Below are positions 8,291-15,465 of a stretch of 27,105 nt of DNA, one piece after another. Each line of letters begins with the position of its first letter. Position 1 is the stretch's first letter. Origin of the DNA: JABMRP01 sp964444795 (lineage in GTDB: Bacteria; Planctomycetota; Planctomycetia; Pirellulales; Thermoguttaceae); contig CAYUIQ010000111.1 in the NCBI GenBank assembly GCA_964444795.1, positions 1 through 27,105 of the forward strand, given 5' to 3'. The notes below the pieces were generated by a model. It was not told the DNA's origin. It did not search any database and saw only the letters and a program-made list of their open reading frames with translations. The position numbers were made by a program, and so were the translations under genes.

Positions 8291-8792
8291 TCTGTTGCTC
8301 CCCTTTCGTCAAGGTGTGGTAATACAGGAAACACTCCAGCAGGGGGACGCCCCCTTCTGGAAGAGCATCATACCCCATGTGCATTCTGGAAAAAAGAAAA
8401 AAAGAGAAAAAACCGCTTTTGTGGGGGGGGCGGCGGTCAGTGGGGAGGCCGTTCGGCCCGTCGTGGCAACGAAAACGGCCAACGAAATTCTTGCCACGGG
8501 CCGCTAGAGTCAGCCTAATCGCTACGACCGCAACGCGGGACGTGTTGGCCGGCCCTTTGTCCCCGGATGGTTGGCCTTGGGGTCCCTTGTCGCGCACGGA
8601 GTTTCGACGTAGCCTAGAGTGGTTCTCGATGCGGTGCTCGACAAGGTCGAGAGTTCCGCCCGGGAAAAACGGCTTTTTGAGGGACACACCGTGTCGAGAG
8701 TTTTCGCAAGCTTTCGCGGTGGCCCATGTCGGGAGCCAGCCAACGGCAATCCATTTCAGTCACCCTTTTGAGCCCGAAACGGGGGAGTTACG
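8291..8792. other. 502-base intergenic region with purine tract and G-run
   Basis: The region lies between divergent genes and I see no supported gene in it. It contains a GGGGG-ACG-CCCCC hairpin near 8342-8354, a 25-base pure purine tract at 8388-8412 (A-runs broken by G) and a run of eight G at 8423-8430. Upstream sequences for both divergent genes must lie here, but I see no promoter with two good boxes. The last bases hold GGGGGAG at 8781-8787, the ribosome binding site of the TPR gene. Confidence 0.5.
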
Positions 8793-10148
8793 ATGGCCCG
8801 AGTTATTGTTCGTTTTGCACTGTTCACCGCAGTCTGCATGATCGGCTTGCTGGTCGTGATCGACAGAGCCCACGCCCAGCCGCTTCCGGTGAGTGGCCTG
8901 GGGAGCGCGCCCGGCACCACCGACGAGTACGTTGAACTCAAGGATGCGTGGACGCGATTTACCAACAACGACGTTGCCGGCGCGGTCGACTATCTGGAAG
9001 CGGCCGTGAAGAAACACAAGGAATTGGCGCCGGCCCAGGTGATCCTGGCCCAGTTTTTCGCTCGCGCCAACAACGCGGCCGGAATGCGCGCGGCGCTGGA
9101 GAAGGCGGTCATCGACGACCCGGACGACCCGCAGGCGTATGCCATTTTGGGTGACATGGCCTTGCAGGGGCGCCGCGTGACCGACGCGGCCGTGCTCTAC
9201 GAAAAGGCGTCCACTCTGCTCGAATCGTTTGACGGCAGTGCCAAGCGGAAGAAACTGCTGCAACGGGGTACTGCCATGGGACTGGCCACGGTGGCGGAAG
9301 CCCGCGGCGATTGGAAAACGGCCCAAACTCAACTCGAGGCGGTCGTTGCCTCGGCCCCGGATAACGCTCAAGCGTTGGAACGGCTGGGCCGAGCGATCTA
9401 TAAGCAGGGCGACGCGGACGCCGCGCTGGTGCAATTGAAGAAAGCCGCCGTGGAGAACGAAAAGCTGCTCACCCCCGAGGCCATGCTTGCCCTCTACTAT
9501 GAGCAGGACGACGACGACGAGAACTCCCGCAAGTGGATGGTCAAGGCGCTCACGCTGGCGCCGAACGACCTCAAGACACGCTTGGCCGCCGGCCAGTGGG
9601 CGGTTCGAGATCAAGAGTACAAGGAAGCCGCGACCCAGGCCGATCTGGCGTTGAAAATCGATCCCGATTCGCTTGCCGCCAAACTGCTGCGAGGCGTGGT
9701 CGCCCTTTTCGAGAAGGACTACCCCACGGCCGAGAAGCACTTCCAGTCGGCCCACATTCAGTCGCCGGGTAATTTCGTGGCCAGCAACAATCTGGCGATC
9801 GCCCTGGTTGAACAGGACGACGAAGCCAAGAAACGCTTGGCCCAGGAATTCGCCCTGGTCAATGCCCGGCAGTATCCCAAGCAGGGTGAGGTCTTCTCCA
9901 CGCTGGGTTGGATTTACTACAAGCTGGGCAACCTGGGCGATGCCGAAAAAGCACTGGTGCAGTCCGTGCAGATAAGCAAGGGTAAAGCCAGCGCCGATAC
10001 GAAATACTACCTGGCTCGCATCTACGCCGATCAGGACGACGAAAAGAAGAAGGAATCGGCCAAGCAACTGGCCGAGAGCGCCTTGAAGACCGAAGGCGCC
10101 TTCTCGCTACGCGAAGAATGCGAAGCCCTGCTGAAGGAACTGGACTGA
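8793..10148 (+). CDS. Secreted TPR-repeat protein
   Basis: The product is 451 residues. GGGGGAG lies five bases before the ATG at 8793. The N-terminus is a clear signal peptide (MARVIVRF, hydrophobic core to about residue 22, then DRAHAQP with cleavage after AHA). From about residue 45 to the end it is made of tetratricopeptide repeats: VPA-type helices such as AVDYLEAAVKKHKELAP, AAGMRAALEKAVIDDPDD, AAVLYEKASTLLES, AQTQLEAVVASAPDNAQALE and AEKHFQSAHIQSPGN are visible, about ten units in all. The last third is Lys/Glu-rich (YADQDDEKKKESAKQL). It is probably a periplasmic or surface scaffold that binds other proteins; no enzymatic motif is present. It is monocistronic, closed by a strong terminator 41 bases after the stop. 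Confidence 0.88.
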   Translation: MARVIVRFALFTAVCMIGLLVVIDRAHAQPLPVSGLGSAPGTTDEYVELKDAWTRFTNNDVAGAVDYLEAAVKKHKELAPAQVILAQFFARANNAAGMRAALEKAVIDDPDDPQAYAILGDMALQGRRVTDAAVLYEKASTLLESFDGSAKRKKLLQRGTAMGLATVAEARGDWKTAQTQLEAVVASAPDNAQALERLGRAIYKQGDADAALVQLKKAAVENEKLLTPEAMLALYYEQDDDDENSRKWMVKALTLAPNDLKTRLAAGQWAVRDQEYKEAATQADLALKIDPDSLAAKLLRGVVALFEKDYPTAEKHFQSAHIQSPGNFVASNNLAIALVEQDDEAKKRLAQEFALVNARQYPKQGEVFSTLGWIYYKLGNLGDAEKALVQSVQISKGKASADTKYYLARIYADQDDEKKKESAKQLAESALKTEGAFSLREECEALLKELD

Positions 10149-10189
10149 CAGCCCGTCACGGGCAAGATGCCTCGGAACCGACCAATCGA

Positions 10190-10231
10190 CCCCGCAACGC
10201 CGGCCGTCATGCCGCGTTGCGGGGTTTTTTT
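10190..10231 (+). terminator. Rho-independent terminator of the secreted TPR gene
   Basis: A perfect 11-base-pair stem (CCCCGCAACGC at 10190-10200 with GCGTTGCGGGG at 10214-10224), a 13-base loop, then seven T at 10225-10231. Confidence 0.95.
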
Positions 10232-10243
10232 GCCCCGGCGCGC

Positions 10244-10287
10244 AAAAAAAAGATCATGGCAAACGATCCGTCGTTGCCATGATCTTT
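10244..10287 (-). terminator. Minus-strand terminator with no matching gene
   Basis: A perfect 14-base-pair stem (10249-10262 with 10274-10287) and 11-base loop. The run of eight A at 10244-10251, which overlaps the stem base, becomes a T-run only when read on the minus strand. No minus-strand gene is seen upstream of it (10288-10630), so it may end an antisense or small RNA or block reverse transcription into the TPR gene. Confidence 0.8.
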
Positions 10288-10630
10288 ATCCTGAAACGGG
10301 ACGCCCATGTCCCGCCCTCCCGGTAGGTCTCTGGTGAACTTATCGGCGGTTCGGGCAGTACGCCTGAAACGGATTCCCCGATTTGCGCCGATTCTCCGTG
10401 CAGCCGCCCCCGCTGTCGTGGTGGGTGGTCTTATCCGAACGGGCTAGAAAAGGACTCGTATTCGGAAAAACCCGGGAAAACAGTCTAATCGTTACAGTTT
10501 ACCTGCCGATAGATGCTAGGTGTATTCGGGCGCCCAGATCCGAACGCGTCTTCCGATTCTTTGCGACTGGCGCGCATGTTGGAGCGAAACGGTTCGATTG
10601 TGGTTTCAACCACACACTAGGAGTGAGAGA
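10288..10630. other. Intergenic region upstream of the 10631 gene
   Basis: I see no supported protein gene. A weakly coding stretch in frame with the next gene and starting at GTG (10520) has no ribosome binding site. The region carries the palindrome at 10599-10614 and would hold any small RNA that ends at the minus-strand terminator. Confidence 0.5.
10599..10614. promoter_or_regulatory. Palindrome overlapping the 5' leader of the 10631 gene
   Basis: TGTGGTT-TC-AACCACA, a perfect 7-base inverted repeat with a 2-base centre, four bases before the AGGAG site. With so short a centre it is better read as an operator for a dimeric regulator than as a hairpin. Confidence 0.45.
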
Positions 10631-10963
10631 ATGCAAGTGAAAGTGTACATTCCGCGTATGGTCGAGGTCCCCAGCGAGTACCTCGCCGCCCTGGCCAAGC
10701 GGGCCGCCGACGCCGTGGGAGAGCGAGCCAACGAGGTATCGGCCACCCGCGGCCACTTGGTGCGACAAGCGGTCCAGGACGGGTTGCTTCGCGATCTGGA
10801 CGAACTGATCGGCGAAGATGGCGCCGTCGACCTGGTCTGCGATCCGGGGATGGAGATCCCGTTGGAGCTGGAAAACAAGACACTTAGCTTGGCCGAGCTG
10901 CTCGAAGCCTTGCAGTACAAACGGTCCTGGTCGGAGGTCACCACGGCGGCCGATGCCGCTTAG
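10631..10963 (+). CDS. Small hypothetical protein
   Basis: The product is 110 residues. I chose the ATG at 10631 because AGGAG (10619-10623) is seven bases upstream and the sequence begins with an ordered strand, MQVKVYIPRMVEVP. Then come a helix (SEYLAALAKRAADAVGERANE), a second helix with a basic turn (RGHLVRQAVQDGLLRDLDELI), an acidic strand region (GAVDLVCDPGMEIPLELENK) and a last helix (SLAELLEALQYKRSW). There is no signal peptide, membrane helix or cysteine pair, so it is probably cytoplasmic. I do not recognise the family. The palindrome just upstream suggests it is regulated. The end of the protein (TTAADAA) is plain. Confidence 0.65.
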   Translation: MQVKVYIPRMVEVPSEYLAALAKRAADAVGERANEVSATRGHLVRQAVQDGLLRDLDELIGEDGAVDLVCDPGMEIPLELENKTLSLAELLEALQYKRSWSEVTTAADAA

Positions 10964-11155
10964 CAGCGGATCAGGGCCGTTCTCCGCGTCCCGCCGTGGT
11001 CACGCTCTCCGGGATGGGGATCGCGACGCCGGTCGTGTTTCGGCCGGTCCGCAAACGCCACGGCGACGGGCGGTCGCTTCGGCGGCAAGTCTGGCAACCT
11101 CGGGTAGTTGGTAGCCGGCCCGTGCGTATTTGGCACTCGGTCGACAACGGGGTCC

Positions 11156-11668
11156 ATGGAGAAAGCGTCAGGCATGATGGCAAGACCGGTTGCGGCAGAG
11201 ACGGAACAGGCGCTGGAGGCGATGACGCCTCGCAGCCGCTTCGACTCCGCGCGGCAGCTCAAGCCCCCATGCGCGAAGCCCGCCGGCGGACCGCACCAGT
11301 GGCGTTTGGTTGCCGAGGACGGGTCGACCAGTCTGCTGGACGGAAAACGACCGGCATCCGTGGCAAGTGCTCCCCTCCCCATTGGTGAATTCGTCGACGT
11401 TCTCCTTGATGGTCGCCGACGCCGCGAGGAGGCCGAGGACGCGAAACCGCCCAAGCGGCCCATGCATGCCCCAGCCATGCCACCCGGTCGACCCTCCGCC
11501 GACGAGCCTCCAGAGCCGACACCGCCCCCCGGTCGGGTCTGCGTCCATCGTGCTTCCCAGGACGCCCTTCTGACACGCATTGTCGATTGCTGGCCCACGC
11601 TACCCCCGGAAACACGGATCGCCATAGCGGCTCTGATCGAGACGGTGGCAGCCACCAGCCAGCATTGA
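11156..11668 (+). CDS. Doubtful ORF, possibly a remnant with an integrase-like tail
   Basis: This open frame would give 170 residues from the ATG at 11156 (other in-frame ATGs at 11108 and 11171). No start has a good ribosome binding site. Most of it is low-complexity, rich in Pro, Arg and Ala. Only the last 30 residues look like real protein: ALLTRIVDCWPTLPPETR followed by IAIAALIETVAA. That WPxLPxxxR-x-AI pattern is one I recall from the C-termini of planctomycete integrase-like and other hypothetical proteins. It may therefore be the eroded end of a mobile gene, or a small true gene. A longer frame on the opposite strand (10960-11655) looks like a shadow. Low confidence either way. Confidence 0.3.
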   Translation: MEKASGMMARPVAAETEQALEAMTPRSRFDSARQLKPPCAKPAGGPHQWRLVAEDGSTSLLDGKRPASVASAPLPIGEFVDVLLDGRRRREEAEDAKPPKRPMHAPAMPPGRPSADEPPEPTPPPGRVCVHRASQDALLTRIVDCWPTLPPETRIAIAALIETVAATSQH

Positions 11669-12001
11669 GTGTGCCGCCGGCGAGTAGCCCGGGCTCATGC
11701 GAATTTCTTGCCACCGTGCATTGCCAAGTAATCGTATCGGGGCAGTTGCACACCCCCCCTCTTGGGTTCTATTGAGAACACGCGACGACAGGCTGTCTGG
11801 AAAGATAAGCATATTGGGATGAATGCATGAATTATAGGTGCCCGTTGGGGTTTTCCTGAGAGGATGGCCTGATTCTTCCGATTGTTGGACTATAGGGATT
11901 GCCCGGTACGTAGTGGATTTGCCGAGTGTCTGGCGAGGGCGATTGCCCCCGCACTTCAAAGGGTGGCGAAAAGTGGTCACGGGCTCGTGGGGATGACAAG
12001 C
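11669..12001. other. Intergenic region before the WD40 gene
   Basis: I see no gene. A locally AT-rich patch (about 11800-11845, including ATGAATGCATGAATTATAGG) is a likely place for a promoter, but no pair of boxes with correct spacing stands out. The WD40 reading frame is open back to 11882 without a ribosome binding site. Confidence 0.4.
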
Positions 12002-14041
12002 ATGTACGAAGACTCGGATCACGTGTCCGCGGCGGATTCGACTCCGCCGGACCAGCCCGTGCCTAGTCTACCCTTTCCGGTCCGGATCAGTGAGCCGGTG
12101 CGGATCGAGTGCCCGCTATGCCAGACCGCCAACGAGGTGCCGGCGCATCTTCGATCGTCGGCCGTCGCGTGCTCGGCGTGCGGCATGTCGATTCCCCATG
12201 AAGGGGCAAGCGATCCGTTGGCTACCGAGTCGGCGCCGGACGGCGCCCCCGCGCCGGGAGAGGAACTTCCCGAGCAGTTGCGAGACTGGCTCCAGGGAGA
12301 ACCGATCTCCAACCGCCATTTGACCGACCTTCAACGCTTGCGGCGCTGGTGTCGTGACCATCGCATGATGGCGCTGGCGGCGGGTGGACTTTTGGCAAGC
12401 GTGCTGCTGACGGCGATTGTGGGAACCAACGGATATGTGCGAAGCAGCGCCGCGCTGTCGCAGGTCACGGGGCAATACGAATCGGCCAGCCGGCAATCCG
12501 AGACGTACCGGCGAACCGCCGAGGAGAAATCGCAAGAGGCGTCACGCGAGGGGCGCCGGGCAGATCGCGAAGCGGCTGCCCGAGAAGTCGCCGAGAAAAT
12601 GCGTCTGGAAGCCGAGCATCAGTTGAATGTTGCCCGGCAGGAGCAGCGGCGGGCGGCCCAGGAAGCTCGTATCGCCCTGGCCCGCGATCTATTCAGCCGG
12701 TCGAAACAGTTGCTGCAATCGCAACCGGATCGTAGCCTGTTCCTGGCAGGCCAGGCGGTCCAAGCGACGCTCGGGGAGGGGGAAACTCCGTCACGTCCGC
12801 TGGAGCAGACGTTGCGCGATGCCTTGTCGCAAATGGAGGGGCTGACGCTCTTCGGGCACAACGCGCCGATTCGCACCATGGCCGTTAGCGCCGACGGCCG
12901 CTGGCTGGTCACCGGCAGCAACGACGCAACCGCTCGGCTCTGGGATCTCAAGGCCGATGATCCGGCCGCCGCATCGACCGTTCTGCGCGGTCATTATGGT
13001 CCGGTCAGCGCCGCGACGATCAGCCCGGACAACCGGTGGCTGATCACGGCCAGTCACGACGCCAGCGCCATCGTCTGGGACCTGAAGGCCGACGATCCGG
13101 CCGCTTCGGCGGTCGTGCTGGATGATCATCAGGCGCCGATCAACACGGTGGCCGTCAGCGCCGACGGCCGCTGGCTGGTCACCGGAGGTGGCGCGGCGGA
13201 TTCCCCCGACAATACGGCGCGTCTGTGGGACCTGACCGCGGCGGATCCTTCCGCTTCGCCGATCGTTTTGCGTGGGCACGACAAGCCGATCCGCGTTGCG
13301 GCGATCAGCCCCGACAATCGCTACGTGGTCACCGCCGGCGACGACGAGACGATTCGCCTGTGGGACCTGAAGGCGCGACATCCGGCGGCCGACCAGGTCG
13401 TGCTCCACGGCCAGTCCGGCCGAGTCACGGCACTGGCGTTTACCCCCGACAGTCGGCGGCTCGTGGCGGCCAGTGAAGATGAGTTGATCCGGCTTTGGAG
13501 CATGGTCGCCCTCGACCCGGCCTCGCGGCCGATCGTACTGAAGGGACATGAAGGTTGGATCGCGGGGTTGGCCGTCAGCTCCGACAGTCGCTGGCTGGCT
13601 AGCGGAAGCTACGACAACACGGCCCGACTCTGGGATCTCCAGAGCAGCGATCCGGCCGCAACGTCGACCGTGCTTCGCGGCCACGAAGGCCGTGTCCAGA
13701 GCGTGGCGTTCAGCTCCGATCAGCGCCTGCTGGTGACGGGAAGCCTGGATCGAACGGCCCGAGTCTGGGACCTCCACGCGCCACGGCCATCGGAGTCGGC
13801 CATCGTGTTGCGGGGCCACAAAGGCCCCATCAGTTCCCTGGCGATCAGCCCGGACTGTCGGTGGCTGATTACCGCCGCCGGCGACAACTTCGAAAGCCAT
13901 GACAACACGGCCCGCCTTTGGCATCTGCAAACGGATGCCCTGCTGAAAGCGGCTCAAGAAACGGCCGCGCGCACCATCGGCCTACAGCAGCAAGAGGCCT
14001 ATCTCCTGGAAGCTGCCGGGGCGGCAAATCCTCGCCGGTGA
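12002..14041 (+). CDS. Zinc-ribbon, single-membrane-helix, coiled-coil WD40 protein
   Basis: From the ATG at 12002 (GTGGGG nine bases upstream) the product is 679 residues; an ATG at 11993 is the near alternative. Residues 37-60 form a zinc ribbon (C37-PL-C40 and C57-SA-C60). Residues 122-140 are a single membrane helix. Residues 150-225 are a charged coiled coil rich in E, R, A and Q, followed by a helix (RSKQLLQSQPDRSLFLAGQA) that is standard before WD40 domains of planctomycete Ser/Thr kinases. Residues 281-650 hold eight WD40 blades with GH...LWDL signatures, for example GHEGRVQS and TARVWDL; blades 3 and 5 have DH or GQ in place of GH. Everything but the kinase domain of a typical planctomycete kinase-WD40 receptor is present, with a zinc ribbon in its place. 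It probably assembles complexes on the outer face of the cytoplasmic membrane while the ribbon stays inside. Monocistronic. Confidence 0.85.
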   Translation: MYEDSDHVSAADSTPPDQPVPSLPFPVRISEPVRIECPLCQTANEVPAHLRSSAVACSACGMSIPHEGASDPLATESAPDGAPAPGEELPEQLRDWLQGEPISNRHLTDLQRLRRWCRDHRMMALAAGGLLASVLLTAIVGTNGYVRSSAALSQVTGQYESASRQSETYRRTAEEKSQEASREGRRADREAAAREVAEKMRLEAEHQLNVARQEQRRAAQEARIALARDLFSRSKQLLQSQPDRSLFLAGQAVQATLGEGETPSRPLEQTLRDALSQMEGLTLFGHNAPIRTMAVSADGRWLVTGSNDATARLWDLKADDPAAASTVLRGHYGPVSAATISPDNRWLITASHDASAIVWDLKADDPAASAVVLDDHQAPINTVAVSADGRWLVTGGGAADSPDNTARLWDLTAADPSASPIVLRGHDKPIRVAAISPDNRYVVTAGDDETIRLWDLKARHPAADQVVLHGQSGRVTALAFTPDSRRLVAASEDELIRLWSMVALDPASRPIVLKGHEGWIAGLAVSSDSRWLASGSYDNTARLWDLQSSDPAATSTVLRGHEGRVQSVAFSSDQRLLVTGSLDRTARVWDLHAPRPSESAIVLRGHKGPISSLAISPDCRWLITAAGDNFESHDNTARLWHLQTDALLKAAQETAARTIGLQQQEAYLLEAAGAANPRR

Positions 14042-14361
14042 GACGGGTTCGGATCTCTTCCGCATCGGCGTTTCGAAGGTCAGCGGCGCGGGGAGAGAAG
14101 AATCTCCCCGGCAATGCCCCAAACAGCGACAAAGGCAATACCAGCCAACGTGTACGCTGTTCCCAGAAGCATGATACCGCCTCAAGAGCCCGAATGATCG
14201 TTGGAGCCGTCAGAGCCCCGCTACCACTCTGATCGACTCCGTCCAGCGCGGTGCTCGACTCTCGCCACCCGAGGCGCTTCAGTGCGCCTGATCCGGCAAG
14301 TGACCCTCATCCATTGATCTTGCCTGACTGGGCAACCTAACAGTCCGTCGACTGCGGGGGA
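14042..14361. other. Intergenic region between convergent genes
   Basis: I see no gene. A 7-base-pair stem-loop (GGGGAGA at 14090-14096, TCTCCCC at 14103-14109) 49 bases after the WD40 stop could end transcription but lacks a T-run. Confidence 0.45.
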
Positions 14362-14613
14362 TCACTCGGGCATGGACATTGCCCGTCGGGCAGCCCGGGC
14401 TTCGATGATCCTCATGTCCAGTTCGGCTTGGGACTTGTGGATCCATTGCTCCAGCTTGCCGCACCATTCCGCCGCCTTCTTGTCGTGCAGCGCGAAATCG
14501 GCAATCTCATACTCCTGGCTGCGCAGCGCCATCGCCCGTAATCCGGCCGCCAGATCGAGCAGCCGCAGTGCGAATTGGTCCAATTTCTCGGGTTGGTAGG
14601 GGATCAGGGTCAT
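14362..14613 (-). CDS. Small helical hypothetical protein
   Basis: The product is 83 residues from the ATG at 14613, with GAGG six bases upstream; a TTG four codons earlier is less likely. The sequence (MTLIPYQPEKLDQFALRL, then LLDLAAGLRAMALRSQEY, then a region with KKAAEWCGKLEQWIHKSQ) is almost wholly alpha-helical with heptad-like leucines, suggesting a helical bundle or dimer. There is no signal peptide or membrane segment. I recall similar short proteins in planctomycetes but cannot name a family or function. It is convergent with the WD40 gene and its upstream side borders the AT-rich island. Confidence 0.6.
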   Translation of the reverse strand: MTLIPYQPEKLDQFALRLLDLAAGLRAMALRSQEYEIADFALHDKKAAEWCGKLEQWIHKSQAELDMRIIEARAARRAMSMPE

Positions 14614-15016
14614 GGGGTGCCTCAAAACCTTCAGTAGGAGGGGGCCAAGCGAAGCTAACGTGACATCCTAACTCGCGAGTTGACTCAGGTCGAGTATCGT
14701 TGGACGAAACTATTGCTCTAATTGAACTTAGAATATTTCGTGACGGCGTGGACACTTACTCATATTTTGTCCAAAAATCTGGTTGTATTTATGTTCATTT
14801 TATGCTAGTCTCTGCGACAGAGAGATGCATGAATAGTGAGTTTATGTGGGAATTACAGGTTATTAGTCCAATCTCGGTAGGCGACCCAGCCAGGGAGATC
14901 AGCGATAAGAACCGTAGTAGTCCAAAAAATATGTTCATTGTATTGACTTTTGTTACTCGTGTTTCTTGCCGAACGCAGACACTGAACTTGATTCATGGCC
15001 GGGAGGATGGAAAACG
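14614..15016. other. AT-rich island with an orphan open frame
   Basis: By hand count 67 of 180 bases in 14701-14880 are G or C (37%), far below the GC-rich neighbours. A plus-strand frame is open from 14664 to TGA at 15018-15020; with TTG at 14700 it would give 106 residues that I do not recognise, and its stop overlaps the ATG of the helix-turn-helix gene (ATGA). There is no ribosome binding site before the TTG. It may be a foreign insert, a long promoter/leader region, or both. Confidence 0.5.
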
Positions 15017-15355
15017 ATGATCGCACAAGATGTTGTTCGCGAAATCCGCGAATTACTGGAGCAGGGCCAGCTCTCCCAGCGGAAAATCTCCCAAAAAGTG
15101 GGGGTTAGCCGGGGAACGGTCAACGCCATCGCACGGGGAAAACGTGTGGATCGGCAACCTGCCGGGGGCCGCGACGGGATGGACCGCATCGCGCAGCCCG
15201 GCCCTCCCAGGCGATGCCCGGGCTGCGGCGGCCTGGTTTGGATGCCCTGTCTCTTATGCCACATTCGAGGGGGTAAGGCGCATTCTCGTGCCGACCCCCT
15301 CAGTGAGGGTGCCCATCGGCCTCGCGCCCGCGCAAAAGGCGTGCCTGCGCAGTAG
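15017..15355 (+). CDS. Helix-turn-helix protein with zinc ribbon
   Basis: The product is 112 residues. GGGAGG (15001-15006) lies ten bases before the ATG at 15017. Residues 1-42 form a helix-turn-helix: VVREIRELLEQGQLS, then QRKISQKVGVSRGTVNAIA and a basic end GKRVDR. The pattern is close to the N-terminal HTH of transposase-like and Cro-type proteins. Residues 67-81 form a short zinc ribbon (C67-PG-C70 and C78-LL-C81). I recall the same pair, HTH plus RCPGCGG...MPC..C, in small planctomycete proteins. It is presumably a DNA-binding regulator. The tail after residue 84 is basic and disordered. Its start codon overlaps the stop of the open frame in the AT-rich island. Targets are unknown; the GH2-family gene begins 110 bases downstream and could be one, but this is only inferred from position. 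Confidence 0.75.
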   Translation: MIAQDVVREIRELLEQGQLSQRKISQKVGVSRGTVNAIARGKRVDRQPAGGRDGMDRIAQPGPPRRCPGCGGLVWMPCLLCHIRGGKAHSRADPLSEGAHRPRARAKGVPAQ

Positions 15356-15465
15356 AGTTGTCCAGCGAGAGTACGGGTGCCGCACCCAGGTGAGTTCTGC
15401 CGGAAGCGGCGGTCACCGAAGTTCCGTTTCCCCACAATCTTCCACCGAAGGTCATCCCAACCAAG

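Noticed and set aside
8760..10067. Minus-strand open frame across the secreted TPR gene
   Set aside because: Shadow of the plus-strand gene, which has a ribosome binding site, signal peptide, TPR repeats and terminator.
10591..10620. GGTTCGATT string considered as a tRNA T-arm
   Set aside because: No acceptor, D or anticodon arms can be folded around it; it is followed at once by the palindrome and ribosome binding site of the 10631 gene.
10960..11655. 231-residue minus-strand open frame
   Set aside because: Arg/Pro/Gly-rich with no ordered segment or ribosome binding site; a GC-rich shadow of doubtful sequence on the other strand.
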